From Schistocephalus solidus (taxonomy: Eukaryota > Platyhelminthes > Cestoda > Diphyllobothriidea > Diphyllobothriidae), in assembly GCA_017591395.1 (NCBI GenBank), contig WEDG01007025.1, positions 97,635 to 161,634 of the forward strand: a stretch of 64,000 bases of DNA, written 5' to 3'. Below are positions 22,635 through 33,309 of the stretch, one piece after another (the stretch's first letter is position 1; each line of letters starts with the position of its first letter). A program made the translations under genes and the position numbers. The notes below the pieces were generated by a model, which saw only the letters and a list, made by a program, of their open reading frames with translations, was not told where the DNA came from and made no database searches.

Positions 22635-23260
22635 TACGACAGAGTTATTAGTTGACTTGGAAGGCTGCCAACTGGCGGAATAACGCTTTCCTTCTCCGGA
22701 CTGAGATTTAGGCTGTGATGGCTCCATCATAAAGCGACCTGTATGACACGCTGATGTGAGATTATACCCGCCTGGTGACTATGTCATATGTGTGACGCGC
22801 GTAGAAGGGCTGTCAGATTTCGGTAACCACCGCACCCGCACCTATTTCCGCGTGTCTTAACTTTACTTTGATTAATGCCCAACCAACCACTCGCATCTGA
22901 TCTCGCCTCCGGTCTCCTTGACTCTGTGTTTGCACCTAAAAGTGGCGCTGTCCACACTAGCTAGACATCACGCCACGCCTGCAAGACAAAGCAACTCTCA
23001 AGGTCGTGTACGCAGGGATCTGATTGGTTACTTTTCAGTCCACTACCTTCCGGCCTTGCCATATACCCCGCCGGGTCCCAAAGACTCCTCACTTGTACTG
23101 TTTCCCGTCTCCAGTTCACATCCTGCTTATAGCCAGTCTTCTGTTTTGGACACATAAAAGCACCTAGCTCAGGCTGTTGAAGAATGGGAGAGTGCGATAG
23201 ATGCGGCACAAGTCTACTACCACTATGAACTAATTCATACGCGTGCCATTGGTTCTGTGC
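22635..23260 (+). repeat. Degenerate Rep-A remnants
   Basis: GTTGACTTGGAAGGCTGCC, GGCTGTGATGGCTCCATC, then CGCCTCCGGTCTCCTTGACTC and finally GCACAAGTCTACTACC keep the Rep-A order with insertions. The 22940-23150 interval does not match the family. Confidence 0.55.
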
Positions 23261-23700
23261 TCAGTCCCTTGTGCACGCGAGGACGTCGCCGCTTTCAAGG
23301 TTGCTTGTCTTTCACCTGGAAAGTATCCTGCATCACCCGTGATGGGCGTTTACCGTCACCTGTGCAGGTGATCAGATGTCCGGTGAGAACGCAATTCAGT
23401 CAGTACTTTAGAGCAAAGAGCATGTATTCCCTGATAATAACCGGATTGCCGCTAATATGGAAATTCTAGGAGGATTACGTTTCAACTCCTGTTGTACTCT
23501 TTTAGCTTCGATAAGTTATCCACTTAGCCTTATTTTTTCTCGTCACAACTGGAGCCATTGCATTCAAAGTAATTAATTATGCGTAAAACCCAAATTGTTG
23601 AGACTAGTTGGTGACCCAGAAAAAAAGTAAACAGAGTTAAATAGTCATAGAAGATGAAAAGGATACTTCTTTCAGCACTGTACACGGTTTTGAGGAACAT
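23260..23700. other. Unassigned spacer
   Basis: Nothing recognised. Frames are at most 70 codons. Confidence 0.4.
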
Positions 23701-23704
23701 GCAT

Positions 23705-24070
23705 TGTTCATAAAATAATGGTTCCAAATGAGGGCTCATCCACGCATGGAGAATCCAGCAGCCATGACTGTAACATACCAGAACCTGCTTTAAATGTTAA
23801 CAGACCGTAGCGAGTTGAGTGGGCAAAACGCAAGGGAGAGAATAAGTAGATGCACTTACCTGACGTTTCGGATTCATGCTCGAAACCATCATCAGAGACA
23901 GCAGTAGATAAGGGTAATTCGTGCACGAGGTTGTAGTTTCTAAAGGATGCATCAGGTAAGGAAACTTCAGGCACAAGGGATCTTGGCTCTTCCACCAACA
24001 GAGAACCAAATTCTGGACTTGGCATGTCGATGATACCTTCGTCGTTATCGAACGGGCGTGGATCTCCACT
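23705..24070 (-). mobile_element. Probable solo PLE non-coding end
   Basis: This minus-strand segment carries the hammerhead-like motif at 23862-23895. The translated stretch PLSTAVSDDGFEHESET resembles PLSDSVSDDGFE in the insert at 46.6 kb, showing that the two loci share more than the ribozyme core. No PLE coding similarity flanks it. I infer a solo pseudo-LTR or a non-autonomous relative. Confidence 0.45.
23862..23895 (-). ncRNA. Hammerhead-ribozyme-like motif, well-kept core
   Basis: On the minus strand: CTGATGA exactly, an extra T, stem GGTTTC/GAATCC (five of six pairs) around GAGCAT, then GAAA and CGTC. All conserved core positions of CUGANGA and GAAA are present, as is a GUC-like cleavage triplet. 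Stem I is not obvious. Compare 46644, where the same stem position is a perfect GGATTC/GAATCC. Confidence 0.65.
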
Positions 24071-24194
24071 TAAGATTTAATGGCGAGGCTGATCTCAATT
24101 GGATGAGTGCCATTGCAGGCTAACTCTCCTTACCGAATAGGACCGAGTTATGCCGTCAACTCTTAGCTCGTAAGAGTAGTTTTAACCGAGAATG

Positions 24195-24440
24195 ACAGTG
24201 ACTGTACGACCGTCGATTTCCGACGATGTCCACCTCGTGTTTTAAGAGAGGCTGAAAGCATGGACTAGATTATATTGATAGTAGATTTACGCTGCAGCTA
24301 TTGCAATCCCTCTTTCTCGTACTTTTCCTCCTCATGATAGAGCCATGAAGACCCGAGTGAGGAGAGGGTGTAGGTTGCTGGCAGGGCGAAAATCCGCACC
24401 TAAATATGCCATCACGCTACCTGGTACACAGCGAACATTT
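24195..24440 (-). repeat. Rep-A copy, truncated
   Basis: ACTGTACGACCGTCGATTTC, CGACGATGTCCACC, ATTTACGCTGCAGC and GAGGAGAGGGTGTAGG follow the Rep-A head order. The copy breaks off before the GGATCCCACGG block. Confidence 0.7.
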
Positions 24441-24652
24441 GACCGGGATTTTAACACAGCAACAAGATGATAGAGGTAGTGGCACGGATATCTGTGCTCA
24501 CGGCGTAGGCTCGCGTGTCACTACACCCAATCCTACATCATCCTGGTCACAGCCTACACTGGAGCAGCATATTTCCCAACAAGAAAAATGGGCAACGGCT
24601 TGGATCGCAGTTCTCACGGCGTGGGCCTGCACACTACTACACCATAACCTAT

Positions 24653-24680
24653 ACTAATACTACTACTTCTACTGCTACTT

Positions 24681-24748
<68 letters not shown>

Positions 24749-24794
24749 GCTGCTACTGCTGCTGCTGCTGCTGCTACTGCTAATGCCGCTGCTG

Positions 24795-24838
<44 letters not shown>

Positions 24839-24925
24839 GCTGCTGCTGCTGCCGCTACTGCTGCTGCTGATACTGGCTGCTGCTGCTGCATCGCTGCTGC
24901 TGCTACTGACTGCTGCCGCTGCTGA
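24653..24925 (+). repeat. (CTA)n-(CTG)n compound array
   Basis: CTA triplets up to about 24748 switch to CTG/GCT-dominated triplets to 24925. This gives poly-Thr/Ala, poly-Ser and poly-Leu frames on both strands (24515-24925, 24614-24931), none of them genes. Confidence 0.95.
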
Positions 24926-24929
24926 CGCC

Positions 24930-26350
24930 ACGCCGTCTTGTCAATGGCGCACGCCGGGAATGGAATGAGAGGCGTGCCGAGTGACGATAGATGTGGGTTC
25001 GTGATGGTTCCAGCCGCTGGAATAGTCGCCGTTTCGTCGCTATCGCCCTCGAGGCTGAGGTCTGATGAAGGTGGACGCCGAGCTCCCTAGACCTGCTGAG
25101 ATTTTTGCGAAACTGTAGGATTGGAAATGGCTAGTTCGGTAAAATGTGGGGCCAAAGTCCCAAGTTGATTCATGTCATTAACAGGCGGATTTTTAGAAGG
25201 GAAGCATGCTTGCCAGCTCTGACAACAGGGCAGCCGTCCAATAAATTCATTTAATGTATTCAGTTTATAGGATATTATCGTTAAAAGGATTTTATTATTA
25301 CAAGCTGTTTCAAAGAGTTTCTCCTACCAATTTTCTCAGGAAAATACACGTAAAATTTTATTTCCCGATAAAGAGGTCACCCAACGTTCAGAGAACGTAA
25401 TGTGTACCCTGCGAATAGTATTACTGAACCTAGAGGGGCTTCACGAAAGGAGCGTGGAAGGCATCAAAAATCTCCTTATAATTATAAACGTTTTCAGCAT
25501 TCGAATCATTGCCTTTCGTTCAATATAAAATTCAAGGCGTTTTTTAAAATATGAAAAATAAGTTCATCATTCATCTTTTCTCCCAAACTATGTTTACTCT
25601 TTATAAGCACAAAAAGACAGTGGATAGACTGCAGGCTGAATAAATGGGCCTTTTTTCGAGTGTAACTTATAATTTGGTTCTGTCAGAATGACCTTTTAAA
25701 GACCAGCAGGTTTGCCCTGTAGTAAGACCATGGAAAACTTTCGGTTAATGTGATTTGGCTGTCAATGCTTTCTGCAAGTTGACCTTCTGCTATGCTAGGC
25801 ATGCAAGCTGAGCCTGTGAAACGCAAGAGGTAGATAATTGAAACAGACACACTAGGCATAGCGGCTTTTTAAGTTTCTCAGAAACAAATCGCAAACTTGG
25901 AGAAAATCAGTCTATCTGAAGCGTCGACTCGGCATAGTCTATGATTTACACAATTAAAAGATACGCAGTGATATCCCAAAATTTGTGGGGTTACGTTCCT
26001 AGAACCCTTCCCCAGGGATTCTGTGAATTCGCGAATTTTGGACGGACAGTTAGCAAGGCTCATAAATACGTACCTATCTTTACATGTTAAACATTAAATA
26101 TGTCTTGAAAACACCTAAAGTTCATTCAAATATTAATTTTATAATTTATATTAGCCTTCAAATTGTAAAGGTCAAAGTAAACATACGCAATACTATAAAG
26201 TACATACGGTAAGGTAAATTTCATACTGTACGTACATGCAAAGTCTGTGACCCAACAGATGCAGCATTCCGAAATTTATGAAAGATTGATAATCACTTGC
26301 AAACGGCATCAACGCGCGTATCAAAGCTTTGGAATATTAATGAAAACCTT
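24930..26350. other. AT-rich unassigned spacer
   Basis: Mostly AT-rich with no frame above 61 codons. The left boundary of Rep-B may lie in its right third but could not be placed. Confidence 0.4.
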
Positions 26351-26454
26351 AAAGGCAATGTGAAAAAGTAATATTATTTTGTTGAGAAATACCAACTTTT
26401 TTTTAAAAAGCGGTAAGTTTTGAAAACATGAAAAATCCCTGTAAATGCGACGAA

Positions 26455-26930
26455 TAAAGCTCAATAGAATAGTCAGGTGATAGCGTAAGGATACCGTTTT
26501 GTGGATATTAAGATGAATATTCTTTTGTAAAATTTCTTTAATGATGTTTCTCGTATTGGATTAAAATTAGTCTCATGTCGTCCTTGAAATACCGGTGAAT
26601 AGTTCAAGATTTTCACTGACTTCAATTAATTGGCAATAAATTTAGATCTTGTGCTATGTGTCGATCAAAACCTTAAAATAAGATAGTTCTTAAAAGCTTT
26701 TACTGAAGTAGTGAGCTTTTGGATATTCCATCTAATGGAAGTGGCCATTTGCGTCACATTTTTAGATTCACCCAAAGATAAAAAGTCATTGCCGAGAAGA
26801 ATGAACGCCCACAACAAAATTAAACAATTACTATGCCTTACATCAATTAAAAAAACTTTTACAAGTTACCTGTTTGAAAAGCGCATTAAATAGATACTTC
26901 GCCGACGAATATATGCGGACTTTACCGTTT
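26455..26930 (+). repeat. Rep-B, uninterrupted copy
   Basis: The blocks ATAGAATAGTCAGGTGATAG, TTTTGTGGATATTAAG, ACCGGTGAATAGTTCAAG, GTAGTGAGCTTTTGG, TTTTTAGATTCACCCAAAG and ATCAATTAAAAAAACTTT have matches in the same order at 38430-38640 and then 40015-40200. There a PLE separates the two halves. This copy therefore approximates the pre-insertion state. No coding capacity is seen. Confidence 0.75.
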
Positions 26931-27440
26931 TCCAAGGTTAAGTCAAGGTGAAAATGAGGAATTTTTATCGGTTTTGTAACATCGCTGAAAATAAGTGATA
27001 AATATTTTGCTGCAAACGGAAGAACTCTGCTTTCTATTTGTACTGGAGCGTTTTGCCTCATTTTTTATTTTAATGCTTCATTATAAAACTGCAAATAAGC
27101 AACAGAGTATGCGAATATATACTAAGATTTTGCCAAAACTGCTTTATCTTCTGACCATCGAGTTTCTTAATTCCGGATTAGTAGAAACTGTATTATACAA
27201 AGAGTATCTTATCGCATACGTACAATTTAATATAGATGGTTCTTTAGTCCATCTCCACTGTCTCTTGTAAGTATTTTGTCAACGGTTTGCATTTACACCT
27301 TAGTACAACAAAAACACAGGTAAACCTGCTTTGTCTTGTGTTTTGTGTCAAAAGACGTCAGCGATTAACACAAAATAATTTTTAAACTTGAATTAATCTC
27401 TTTCTTCTGGAAAATAATGCCATTCCTTACACTTGCTTGT
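26930..27440. other. Unassigned AT-rich spacer
   Basis: A 91-codon frame (26995-27270, plus) is hydrophobic and unrecognised. Nothing else was seen. Confidence 0.35.
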
Positions 27441-27480
27441 ATTGGATTTTCATTGATCTCAGATCACATTTTCCAGTTCT

Positions 27481-27830
27481 ATGGCTGCCTAAACAGGACA
27501 CGGGAATAGGGGCCGTCCGTTATTCATGCGGCCTTACGCCAAATTCCGGAGAAATTACGTTTATGATTAAGGTGAGGGGTAGGCTTGAGTTTAGAGTTGA
27601 AGGTTAGAATTAAGGTCAGAGTTGAGGTAAGGGTCATGATAATAATAAAGGTTAAGGCTTGAGATCATGGTAACTGTAGGGTTTAGCTTAAGGGTAGGGC
27701 TAGCGTTATGATTTAAAGTTACAGTTAAGTTTTATGCTAGGGTTATGTACTCTTCCTGAAATTTATTGCAAGTCCATCTTTTTTAAGTGGGCGGGGTGTT
27801 CCTATTCCCGTGTCTTGTTAAGGTGACCAT
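27481..27830 (+). mobile_element. TIR-T element copy 1 with telomere-like interior
   Basis: The left end, ATGGCTGCCTAAACAGG plus ACACGGGAATAGG, is mirrored at the right end as CCTATTCCCGTGTC plus TTGTTAAGGTGACCAT. Between them lie many degenerate TTAGGG/GGTTA-type hexamers (AGGGTAGGCTTGAG, TGTAGGGTTTAG, GCTAGGGTTATG) and a conserved CTCTTCCTGAAATTTATTG block near the right end. No open frame is present. Terminal inverted repeats and a length of about 350 bp make a non-autonomous DNA element (MITE-like) the simplest reading. Confidence 0.75.
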
Positions 27831-27834
27831 ACAA

Positions 27835-28890
27835 TTCATCCATTCCAGTACGTCTACGGTCCGACACCTGGATCGTCTCGGAGACACTGAACTCTCGTGA
27901 GCTCATTTTCTATGAGACACTGAAAAACTGTTTTCTTCGGCCATTTTTTAGGATTTTATACATCAACTGATTTTGCAAGAGTAGCGGCAGTGATAGCCCC
28001 TATGCACATGAATGCTACTGCAAATGGTCGGTATGTTTTTCTTCTATATTATAATTAGAAATGTGATCATAATAAAGGCCGTATACAGTAAGTAGAACGT
28101 TAGTTCAAATTATAAGAAATTATATACAGGTATTACTCTTGATCGGCTGATGTTGGAAATGTATTCAAATCAAATGGCTCATGAACTCTGCTTGTATTTG
28201 AAAATACGCTAGTAATATATGCTACTAATACATACATTTTTTAGGATGCAGTAAAGAAACGTTCTTTTTATGAAATAATCTTTATTATTAGTATATCAGT
28301 GCTTTAAAATCCTAGATACCACGAACTGCTCAGGAAAAAATCTACGGAATACATCTGCTGGCTCAGCGAATTTTAAGTTTGAGGTTTTTGGAAAAAAACC
28401 TGAAGTCGTTCAGCCGCAGCTTTAGAAGCACACATTTCCGAGGCATTACTTTGTTGTGTCAAATACTTCGGGAAATGAGAACCCACCAAGTCAGAAAAAT
28501 GTGTTTCCGGTGGCCGGAGTCCAACCATGTACACCGCGGCAGGTAGTCTACCACTCAACTGCGTAAACAACAAAAAGCCGGCTTATATCAGGCTTGCAAG
28601 ACAAACCTTCTAGACACAGAAGACAGGCGACAGCAGCAAACATGTTTCACCCCTTAAACAACCATAGGCTAGCGAGAATACGAATTTTGGCATCGACGAG
28701 CCGAGTTTTAAACGGTGGCTAACTTTTGATAAACGAGCCACAAAGGATAAATGCTATCAGGTCAGAAAAGAAGGTTATTCGGAAATAACAGCTCCCTGGG
28801 CAAGGCCAGCTAGCCAAAAAGAAGCCCATTGCAGCGATCGGATATGTGGCATCACTCAGAAAACAGGAGGTTAGGACTCCTCTACTATAC
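27835..28890. other. Unassigned spacer between two TIR-T elements
   Basis: Frames are 66-69 codons at most and no repeat family was recognised. Confidence 0.4.
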
Positions 28891-28904
28891 GAATGGTGAT
28901 AATA

Positions 28905-29325
28905 GGGGTTGGTAAGGATGCCTTGCATGGCCGTTTAAACAGAACACGGGAATAGGAACCGCCCACGAGGCATGGGACTTTGTGCCAAATTCCAAGGAAA
29001 TTATGCTTAGGACTAAGGTGAGGGTCAGAGTCAAGTTTAGGGTTAGTGCAAAGTTTGAGGTTAAGGACAGAGTTTGAGGTTAGGGTCATCATTAGGCTAA
29101 GGATTAAAGTTTTCATCGTGTTACCTGCAGGGTTTTGGTTTGGGGTATGGCTAGGGTTAAGATAAAGGTGACAGTTTAGTTTTATGCTAGGGTCTGTGTT
29201 GACGTTAAGACTCGGGTATATTTACTCTTCCTGAAATTTACCGTAAGGTCGACTAGTTTAAGCAGACGGGGCGGTTCCTATTCCCATGTCCTGTTTAGGT
29301 GGCCATACAAGACAACCCTACCAAC
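28905..29325 (+). mobile_element. TIR-T element copy 2
   Basis: The left arm GGTTGGTAAGGATGCCTTG, GTTTAAACAGAACACGGG and AATAGGAACCGCCC is mirrored by GGGGCGGTTCCTATTCCC, TGTCCTGTTTAGGTGGCC and ATACAAGACAACCCTACC. The inverted repeats are therefore about 55-60 bp. The interior again holds TTAGGG-like hexamers and CTCTTCCTGAAATTTACC. This is the best pair of arms in the window. Confidence 0.8.
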
Positions 29326-29399
29326 TACTCTAATAATAGGTCACCTATTTAAGACAGAGGGGGAAAGTTTCGTATGAAAAGAAAATACTGGAAACAAAA

Positions 29400-29755
29400 A
29401 TAACAATTAGAACGCACTCGTACTTTTTTGATTGCCTCTTGCGTGTAAAACGGCTGTAAGTCGCGTTGACATAGAAACGTCCAAGTTGTCTATGGTGCAG
29501 GAAATGAATGAGCAGGGAATCCAGCTTTTCCTGTACTCTAATATATTTGCTAGGCTTGTCCCTATTTCTTTCGATAGATGCAAAGATATTTGTACACAAT
29601 TGACGTCCTGGCTGATAGCATGAATGAAATTCCTTTGCATGCAACAGGTGAAGAGGTTCGTAGTGGTTAAGAAATGTGAGATTATAGTCGGAAGCTAAAT
29701 TCGAGTCCTTCATTTGAGCGATGCACAGGAGCATTATCTTGCAACATTATGATGT
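29400..29755 (-). pseudogene. Tc1/mariner-type transposase C-terminal relic
   Basis: In frames on the minus strand I read MLQDNAPVHRS (the DN-P-H block around the second catalytic Asp of Tc1-like DDE transposases), then SQDVNCVQ in the place of the family's SPDLNPIE, then SMSTRLTAVLHARG near the C-terminus, where Tc1-like proteins have a similar MPxRLxAVIxARG ending. Such enzymes cut and paste DNA at TA sites. The motifs fall in two frames (129- and 77-codon frames), the third acidic residue is replaced by Gln, and no N-terminal half is visible, so this is a dead fragment. It lies between two TIR-T copies, but nothing shows that it mobilised them. Confidence 0.6.
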
Positions 29756-29769
29756 CCATTTGACGTCGG

Positions 29770-30000
29770 TGCATGGCGTTGTAACCGAAGGCATTTTTTA
29801 CGACATTTTTGCGAAAGTTAGAATAAGAATAGGATAAAGATTTAGTTACGGTTGCAACAAGGTTTAGGTTTGGATTAGGGGTAGAGTAAACTTTAGAGTT
29901 TGGGTTATAATTCGATAATTTTTAGACTTCTCGAAATTTATTGCAAGGTCGCCTGTCTTAACGGTGTTTTGCTATTCTTGTTTCTTACCAAGTTTAGTAC
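29770..30000 (+). mobile_element. Degenerate TIR-T-related copy
   Basis: The interior has GGTTTAGGTTTGGATTAGGG. The right end CTTCTCGAAATTTATTGCAAGG, followed by CGGTGTTTTGCTATTC, aligns with the right end of copies 1 and 2. The left inverted repeat is too worn to define. Confidence 0.55.
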
Positions 30001-30276
30001 TGTGATGCTTGAAATCGATTTGGTCTAAGTGATACCATACCCGATCGGGAGAGTCCTTACTAACCACATGCGCGAACGTAAACTACCACGCCAGCTACCG
30101 CATTTCATCCCTTATCCTTGCCAAAGGATAGAGGATGCCTGCGTCTTTGCATTTTCGCAGTGTCCCGTATAATTTGAAGGAAAAAAGCAGCACCTCTCGT
30201 TTCCTCATTTCTGTCTCGAAAAACAGAAACAAAAGTTTATGGGTGTTTTTAGCAAATATAGAAAAATTAATTTGAC

Positions 30277-30581
30277 CCAATTATGAAAAAACACAATGGC
30301 ATCGGTGGGATTCGAACCCACGCGAGCAAGAGCATGGCTTTAGTACAGCCAACGCTCTAGCCACTGAGTTATGTGGCCCCACCGGGAGCCGTGAGTTTTA
30401 AGCACATAGGAATCAAGTTACCAACCCAGCTGCTGCAACATACGGAATCCAACTATTCTGATGCAGTAAGCTGACTGCCCAAGCAGGATTTCCTAAGCTA
30501 TCAATCTAGCCTCCACCAGATAACAAACAGGCGCAATTAATTAGTAGGGGATTTTGGCAGATTTGAATAATTCAATTTACC
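30277..30581 (-). mobile_element. SINE-B unit 1, minus orientation
   Basis: The tRNA-like head on the minus strand spans about 30380 down to 30296: A-box-like TAACTCAGTGG and a perfect B box, GGTTCGAATCC. The body has ACCGGGAGCCGTGAG, CTGCCCAAGCAGGATTTCC and AATTAATTAGTAGGGG. The internal promoter boxes are better preserved here than in the other copies. Confidence 0.9.
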
Positions 30582-30845
30582 CAATTATGAAAAACTTGGC
30601 GGTCTCGGTGGGATTCTAAACGACACCAGGAAGGGTAAGGCCTTAGTACAGCCAATGTTCTAGCCAGCTGAACTATTACATCCCAATTGTGATTTAACTC
30701 ACGGTCTCGAGGGAGGACTCGTAGCTCAGTTGGCTAGAGCAATGGCGGGGTTTTGACTCTCACTGAAGTCATCGAGCTTTTCACAGATGGTTCAAATGCA
30801 ACAGTTAAATCTGCCAAAATCCCCAGCTTACTGAATAAATGGAAC
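30582..30845. mobile_element. SINE-B unit 2 (minus) joined to an inverted partial
   Basis: Unit 2 starts about 305 bp after unit 1 (ACCCAATTATGAAAAACTTGG) and decays near 30690. At 30717 a plus-oriented head begins (ACTCGTAGCTCAGTTGGCTAG) and continues to TAAATCTGCCAAAATCCCC. This tandem-then-inverted order matches 11.7-12.25 kb. Confidence 0.8.
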
Positions 30846-30888
30846 AAAATTTTTACTTTTCTGAAGGCAAGTTGCGACTTTCACAGGT

Positions 30889-31443
30889 GTGGCAAATTCT
30901 GAAGGAGAGATCCAAGGTAAGAGGCCCGCCATAGCGAACTTCATTGAATTCAGGAACAGTGGACGGAAGTGTCATTTCTCCCAAGACCACATTATCATCG
31001 ATCAACGTCTGGGTGGTGCCAGAAAACGTGGAAACATCGTTTTTGAACGTCACAGCAGACTAGCAGATGAGAAGGGGATCGCAGGACAGAGGAAAAATGC
31101 CCTCCTTCTAACAGTTAATTTGAGGCCGCGCCACGCTCAAGGATGTCAGTGGTTTCGACATCATAAATCTGCGAATGTGCAGTTCAAACCAGCCCGTCAG
31201 TCAGTCGAATCTACGTGTAGTAAGTCGACCAAAGGCTCGTTACTCCGGAGTTGTTTACATAGCCCCCCCCCGCCACCGCCGCCACCACCGTCGTCTCCGC
31301 CGTCGCTCTGCCAGCGCCTGGACACACGACTTTCGCTCCTGCTCGCAAGCCTAAGCATGCAGCCCACATCACCCCCCTGCCCAAACCTACAACCATTTAT
31401 TACACTACCAAAACCGCCCGGAAGTACGTCTAGACTCCGGTGA
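30889..31443 (+). other. Unrecognised 184-codon open frame
   Basis: This is the longest open frame in the window outside PLE sequence and microsatellites. The first 120 residues are basic and mixed; the rest is Pro/Ser-rich from a CCCCCCCCCGCC-type tract at 31262-31300. The first codons fall near a CACAGGTG sequence that could act as a splice acceptor. I recognise no domain. A chance frame through GC-rich sequence is as likely as an exon. Confidence 0.2.
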
Positions 31444-31549
31444 CGCACAGGTATGCCTCCGAAAACACACACAACAGAAAACATAGTACAGCTTTTGCCG
31501 GGACATCATAAACAGCTTTAGGATAGGTACTAACACAGAACGTTTCTTT

Positions 31550-31720
31550 GGCAAGACCCGGGGATAGGAACCCTTCCCGTTCTATAACTTTCAGGGAGTT
31601 AGAGTTAGGGCAGGATTATGGGGAAGTGTAGGCTTCAGGTTGGTACTCTGGTTAGGTTCAGTGCACAGGAAGAGGTACCCTACCTAACATTTAACACAAG
31701 ACCACCTGTACTATGAGGAG
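31550..31720 (+). repeat. Possible TIR-T left-end fragment
   Basis: ACCCGGGGATAGGAACCCTTC resembles the TIR-T left end (ACACGGGAATAGGAAC). It is followed by GTTAGAGTTAGGGCAGG and GGTTAGGTTCAG hexamer-like sequence. The right end is not seen. Confidence 0.4.
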
Positions 31721-31844
31721 GGGAGCTCATTCTAGTGATTTAATGTTTTTTTCCATAAGAAGTCCTTCAATTTTAGGTAAGACACGGTGGTCGAAAGGAG
31801 AAAGTGGTGGTCAGGCCGTAACTCCACAAATTGAAATCTCAAAG

Positions 31845-32420
31845 GCAGCTGTGTAAACACGTTCAGAGAAAATGGATACCCACGCAACTTCCACAACGGG
31901 TACATATACAAACCAGACGCGAGGCCACATCGAACCTACCCCAAAATTTGGACGAACTCTTCCATACGTCAAGAATGTCTCGGAGACTGTCAGCTGCCTT
32001 CCTGCACCACTCGGGCTGCACACAGAACAGAGACAACCATCAGGCATCAAGTATCAAAGGATCCATTGCTGCGGCGCGGAAAGTCTAGAGTCGTTAACCA
32101 GGTCATGTGCAGTTGTGACTAGAGCAGCTACGTTGGAGAAACTGGAAGATGGACACGGACGCGAATGGCGAAGGACGCAGCAGCAGTGGAAGTGTAGAGG
32201 ACTGAGACCAGCCACTCATTCGCGGCTCACTCGACAAGACCCCGCCTCACATTCAAGTAGACGAGGTCGGACTTCTCGAGGGAGGTAGCAACCGCGTGAG
32301 CCGTGGCCTTCAAGTGCGCTGACATTCCCCTCCATATTCGAAACTGTGACTCCGTCTGGTCGGAGTAACTAGCCACAGGGAACGTGCAGAAAAACTCTGC
32401 TTCCAACGTCAGGTGAATAA
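31845..32420 (+). pseudogene. PLE-2: Penelope-like linker and GIY-YIG endonuclease, frameshifted
   Basis: Frame 3 gives HATSTTGTYTNQTRGH, TPKFGRTLPYVKNVSETV and a PLGLHTEQRQPSGIKYQ segment, the usual run-up to the PLE endonuclease. The GIY-YIG core is in frame 2 from 32090: VVNQVMCSCD, a TAG stop, then SSYVGETGRWTRTRMAKDAAAV. A third frame resumes with HSFAAHSTRP. At least two frameshifts and a stop have killed it. The intact YVGET and Arg residues show that the parent had a normal endonuclease. The reverse transcriptase is missing upstream. Confidence 0.88.
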
Positions 32421-32693
32421 AAAATTTTGTTCAAGCGATCCCATTTACGTATTCTCGATTGCGGCAGGAATCATAGTGCCTTCACGGAACAAACTCCGCA
32501 AAGGCTGATTAATGAGGACGTGCAGTGTTGGGTCGTGGTGGCAAGGTGTCGAAGAATTGGGTAGATAATTGAGGTGAGACGATTTTGTTTGACCCTACCA
32601 CGTTAATGACTGCGACAAGAAGAGCACGCGTGACTAATACTCGAAAGGTCTGAGAACGGTGTCCAAACTGTTGGGAAGAAGTAAGCAGGAGCC

Positions 32694-32728
32694 CACGTTT
32701 TGGATTCGTACTCTAATCCCTCATCCGA
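32694..32728 (-). ncRNA. Decayed hammerhead-like motif
   Basis: On the minus strand: CGGATGA for CUGAUGA, stem GGATTA/GAATCC (one mismatch) around GAGTAC, then AAAACGTG for GAAACGUC. It is opposite in strand to PLE-2 just upstream. Probably inactive. Confidence 0.45.
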
Positions 32729-32945
32729 GACGGCATAAAAAGAAAGTGAGGGGGCAAGTGCTTTAAAAGGATTTACTGGTCGCGCAGTTTACCCCGTTGT
32801 CCAACCGCCATGGTAACAACAAGCATCGTGATTGATTAACTTTAAGTGCAGACTCTGTTCCTTTCAAGACATCCAAATTATGATTTGCTTACAAGTCAGA
32901 ATACCGGTGTATTAGACCCAATTATACTGAGTCCTATCGCCACAG

Positions 32946-33305
32946 CTTAAGCTATTATTATTATACTTTGCTGCTACTCTAGCTGCTACGACCTTCAGGC
33001 CCAGTTCCGTGGAAGGAGATAAGAAACGGTATGCAAGTTGGGAGGATAGTTTATTCTGGAATAAATTGGCTGTCGGACGATGTCACGTCCAGCCACCGCG
33101 TCTGCGACGTACCAAGTCCATGTGACCGTGCGGTCGTCACAGGTCATGTGTGAGTCAGTCTTAAAGATGATTGGCCAGTGTGGGGACAGCCAGGATTATC
33201 GAGGCCCAGTCAGCAACTGATGTACACGTGCATGTAGACACGAAAGGTTCAGCGTTCAACGTGCCCTCGGCGTTGGGTCACTACTGTTCTTTCTGACCTG
33301 CCTTG
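32946..33305 (+). repeat. Rep-C dispersed repeat, copy 3
   Basis: CTTAAGCTATTATTATTATAC, GCTACGACCTTCAGGCCC, then GTCAGTCTTAAAGATGATTGG, GACAGCCAGGATTATCGAGG and GCGTTGGGTCACTAC in Rep-C order. The TTA triplets at the start may be a local expansion. Confidence 0.75.
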
Positions 33306-33309
33306 TTCA

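Noticed and set aside
30296..30380. Possible functional tRNA gene on the minus strand
   Set aside because: A and B boxes are good, but the anticodon arm is too long and the same head occurs in every SINE-B copy, so it is a SINE head.
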